DNA of 64,000 nt from Arbacia lixula (lineage: Eukaryota; Echinodermata; Echinoidea; Arbacioida; Arbaciidae). Each line of letters begins with the position of its first letter. Position 1 is the stretch's first letter. The notes under the pieces are model-generated. The model did no database searches, was not told the DNA's origin, and was given only the letters and a program-made list of their open reading frames with translations. This document shows positions 62,991-64,000 of the stretch, piece by piece. A program made the translations under genes and the position numbers. The stretch covers positions 6,549,667-6,613,666 of the forward strand of contig OZ022576.1 in the NCBI GenBank assembly GCA_963669155.1, written 5' to 3'.

Positions 62991-63907
62991 TTTAACCACT
63001 AAAACCACTGTTTATATCACTAATACCTCTGTTACTTCAGTACGCGCAGATGTGCTGACACTTGCTCATACATTTCATCAAATTCGGCATATTAAGTTTA
63101 CCGTATTACCAGACGAAAACGCGATGCAAAGGCGTATCCCGCGTTCCCTAGTTTTTAATCATACCTGCGCTTATTAAAACATAATGATGTTGTTTTCATC
63201 ATCACGTCCTTCGCGCCCGGGCGAGATGAGTTATGTTTAATTATGTCATGCTGGCCATTAATATTCTCAATTCTTCGGGGAAATAGCCCCGTCAGCTTTG
63301 CACACCACTCCCATAATTAATTACCCAGACAGGGGGAAACATAGGGCAAAGATGGATTTACTGCTAAATTGGGGCAGGGCTTTCATAACTAGAGGCTTGA
63401 AAAATAATGTGCTGCTCTGACTGTATTGTGGATGAAAGTAAGAATCAAATGGGAGGGAATAGCGTGTATATGTATATTTTTTTTCGTTGTTGTAACACAT
63501 AGACTCTGTTTCTATGTGTTGATGAAAGTAATAATAAAAATCAAACGAAAAGAAACTCGTATTAGGGAACTCATTTATGGTGACGACTTGTTTGCACCCG
63601 TGGTATGTCATGTTGAAAAAAAAAGACGATAACGTGAGGTTTAAGACGCCAAAGCACTCTTACAGACGGTGATGGATTGAGCTAGGCTATATGAGTTCTG
63701 TGACTAGTGTGTTTCTGTGTACGTGTATGCATGTGCAATGTGTTTGCGTCTATGGTGTGTGTGCGCGCACGTGTGTGGTGTGTGGGTTGTGGAATATAAG
63801 GTATGTATGTATGATATCTATTTCGAGAAATGATGCTACAACCGCTCCAGCTTTCCTTGTAAGGGGTACAAATAAACAACATATTTTTCAAGACTTTTTC
63901 CATACGA

Positions 63908-63975
63908 AGTATGAAAAATTATATCCCCCGATCTTTCAGTCTGGCTTAAAACGCCACATCCTGAACCACTAGGCC
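63908..63975 (-). repeat. tRNA-derived SINE head
   Basis: The minus strand reads GTGGCCTAGTGGTTCAGG and then TGGCGTTTTAAGCCA (an anticodon-arm-like hairpin). This resembles the tRNA-like sequence at 22467 (GGTCTAGTGGTTAAGG ... GGCGTT). The B-box region is decayed. The window ends close by. Confidence 0.45.
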
Positions 63976-64000
63976 ACAAATACGCTGAAAGTCAATTTGC

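Noticed and set aside
62770-63177. 135-aa Thr/Ser-rich ORF that looks mucin-like
   Set aside because: It is a translation of an ACT trinucleotide repeat. There is no signal peptide, splice context or conserved end.

Overview
The window is animal nuclear DNA. It has 12- to 13-exon genes with GT-AG introns, many SSR and homopolymer tracts, MITE-like elements, tRNA-derived repeats and 5'-truncated LINE fragments. The base composition, TA-, CA- and CT-repeat-rich introns and the repeat style suggest a marine invertebrate. An echinoderm is my best guess; a hemichordate, cephalochordate or mollusc is not excluded.

The protein-coding content that can be defended is one gene family: a local cluster of five angiotensin-converting-enzyme-like (peptidase family M2) genes. 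Gene A (+, 1-3024) is the 3' part of a gene entering from the left and ends in a transmembrane exon. Gene B (-, 24243-6342), gene C (-, 36153-27430), gene D (+, 38632-47377) and gene E (-, 61146-49902) are complete in their coding parts. Each of B to E has 12 coding exons with identical intron phases (1,0,2,1,1,2,2,1,2,2,2), a signal peptide, one M2 domain, the HEMGH zinc motif plus downstream Glu, and three conserved Cys pairs. Predicted lengths are 647, 647, 654 and 666 aa. B to E stop near the conserved GW motif and should be secreted and soluble. Only A is visibly membrane-anchored. A/B and D/E are tail-to-tail, C/D are head-to-head, and B and C are in tandem.

The rest is repeat-driven remodelling around these genes. 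The gene A terminal exon is duplicated downstream (4407-4501) with a truncated membrane segment. Intron 6 of gene B has grown to 9.3 kb by a TIR-bounded 8.4-kb segment with a TTA duplication, which carries a 2.2-kb degenerate minisatellite. Two copies of a 370-bp TTAA-flanked fold-back element sit in gene B, and four small TTAA-flanked MITEs lie across the window, one of them 4 nt inside a splice donor. There is a tRNA-like gene with a UCA anticodon and a poly-T terminator, several SINE heads and two LINE relics. A 484-bp perfect-looking tandem duplication lies between the divergent genes C and D, and a degenerate tandem array is made from the last exon of gene D. B and C are near-identical in exons 9-12 but diverged in exons 1-3, and C exon 8 resembles E instead, which suggests gene conversion among the paralogs.

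All gene models were built by hand from splice-site and phase consistency. Every exon length agrees with its phases, but no transcript or database search was available.
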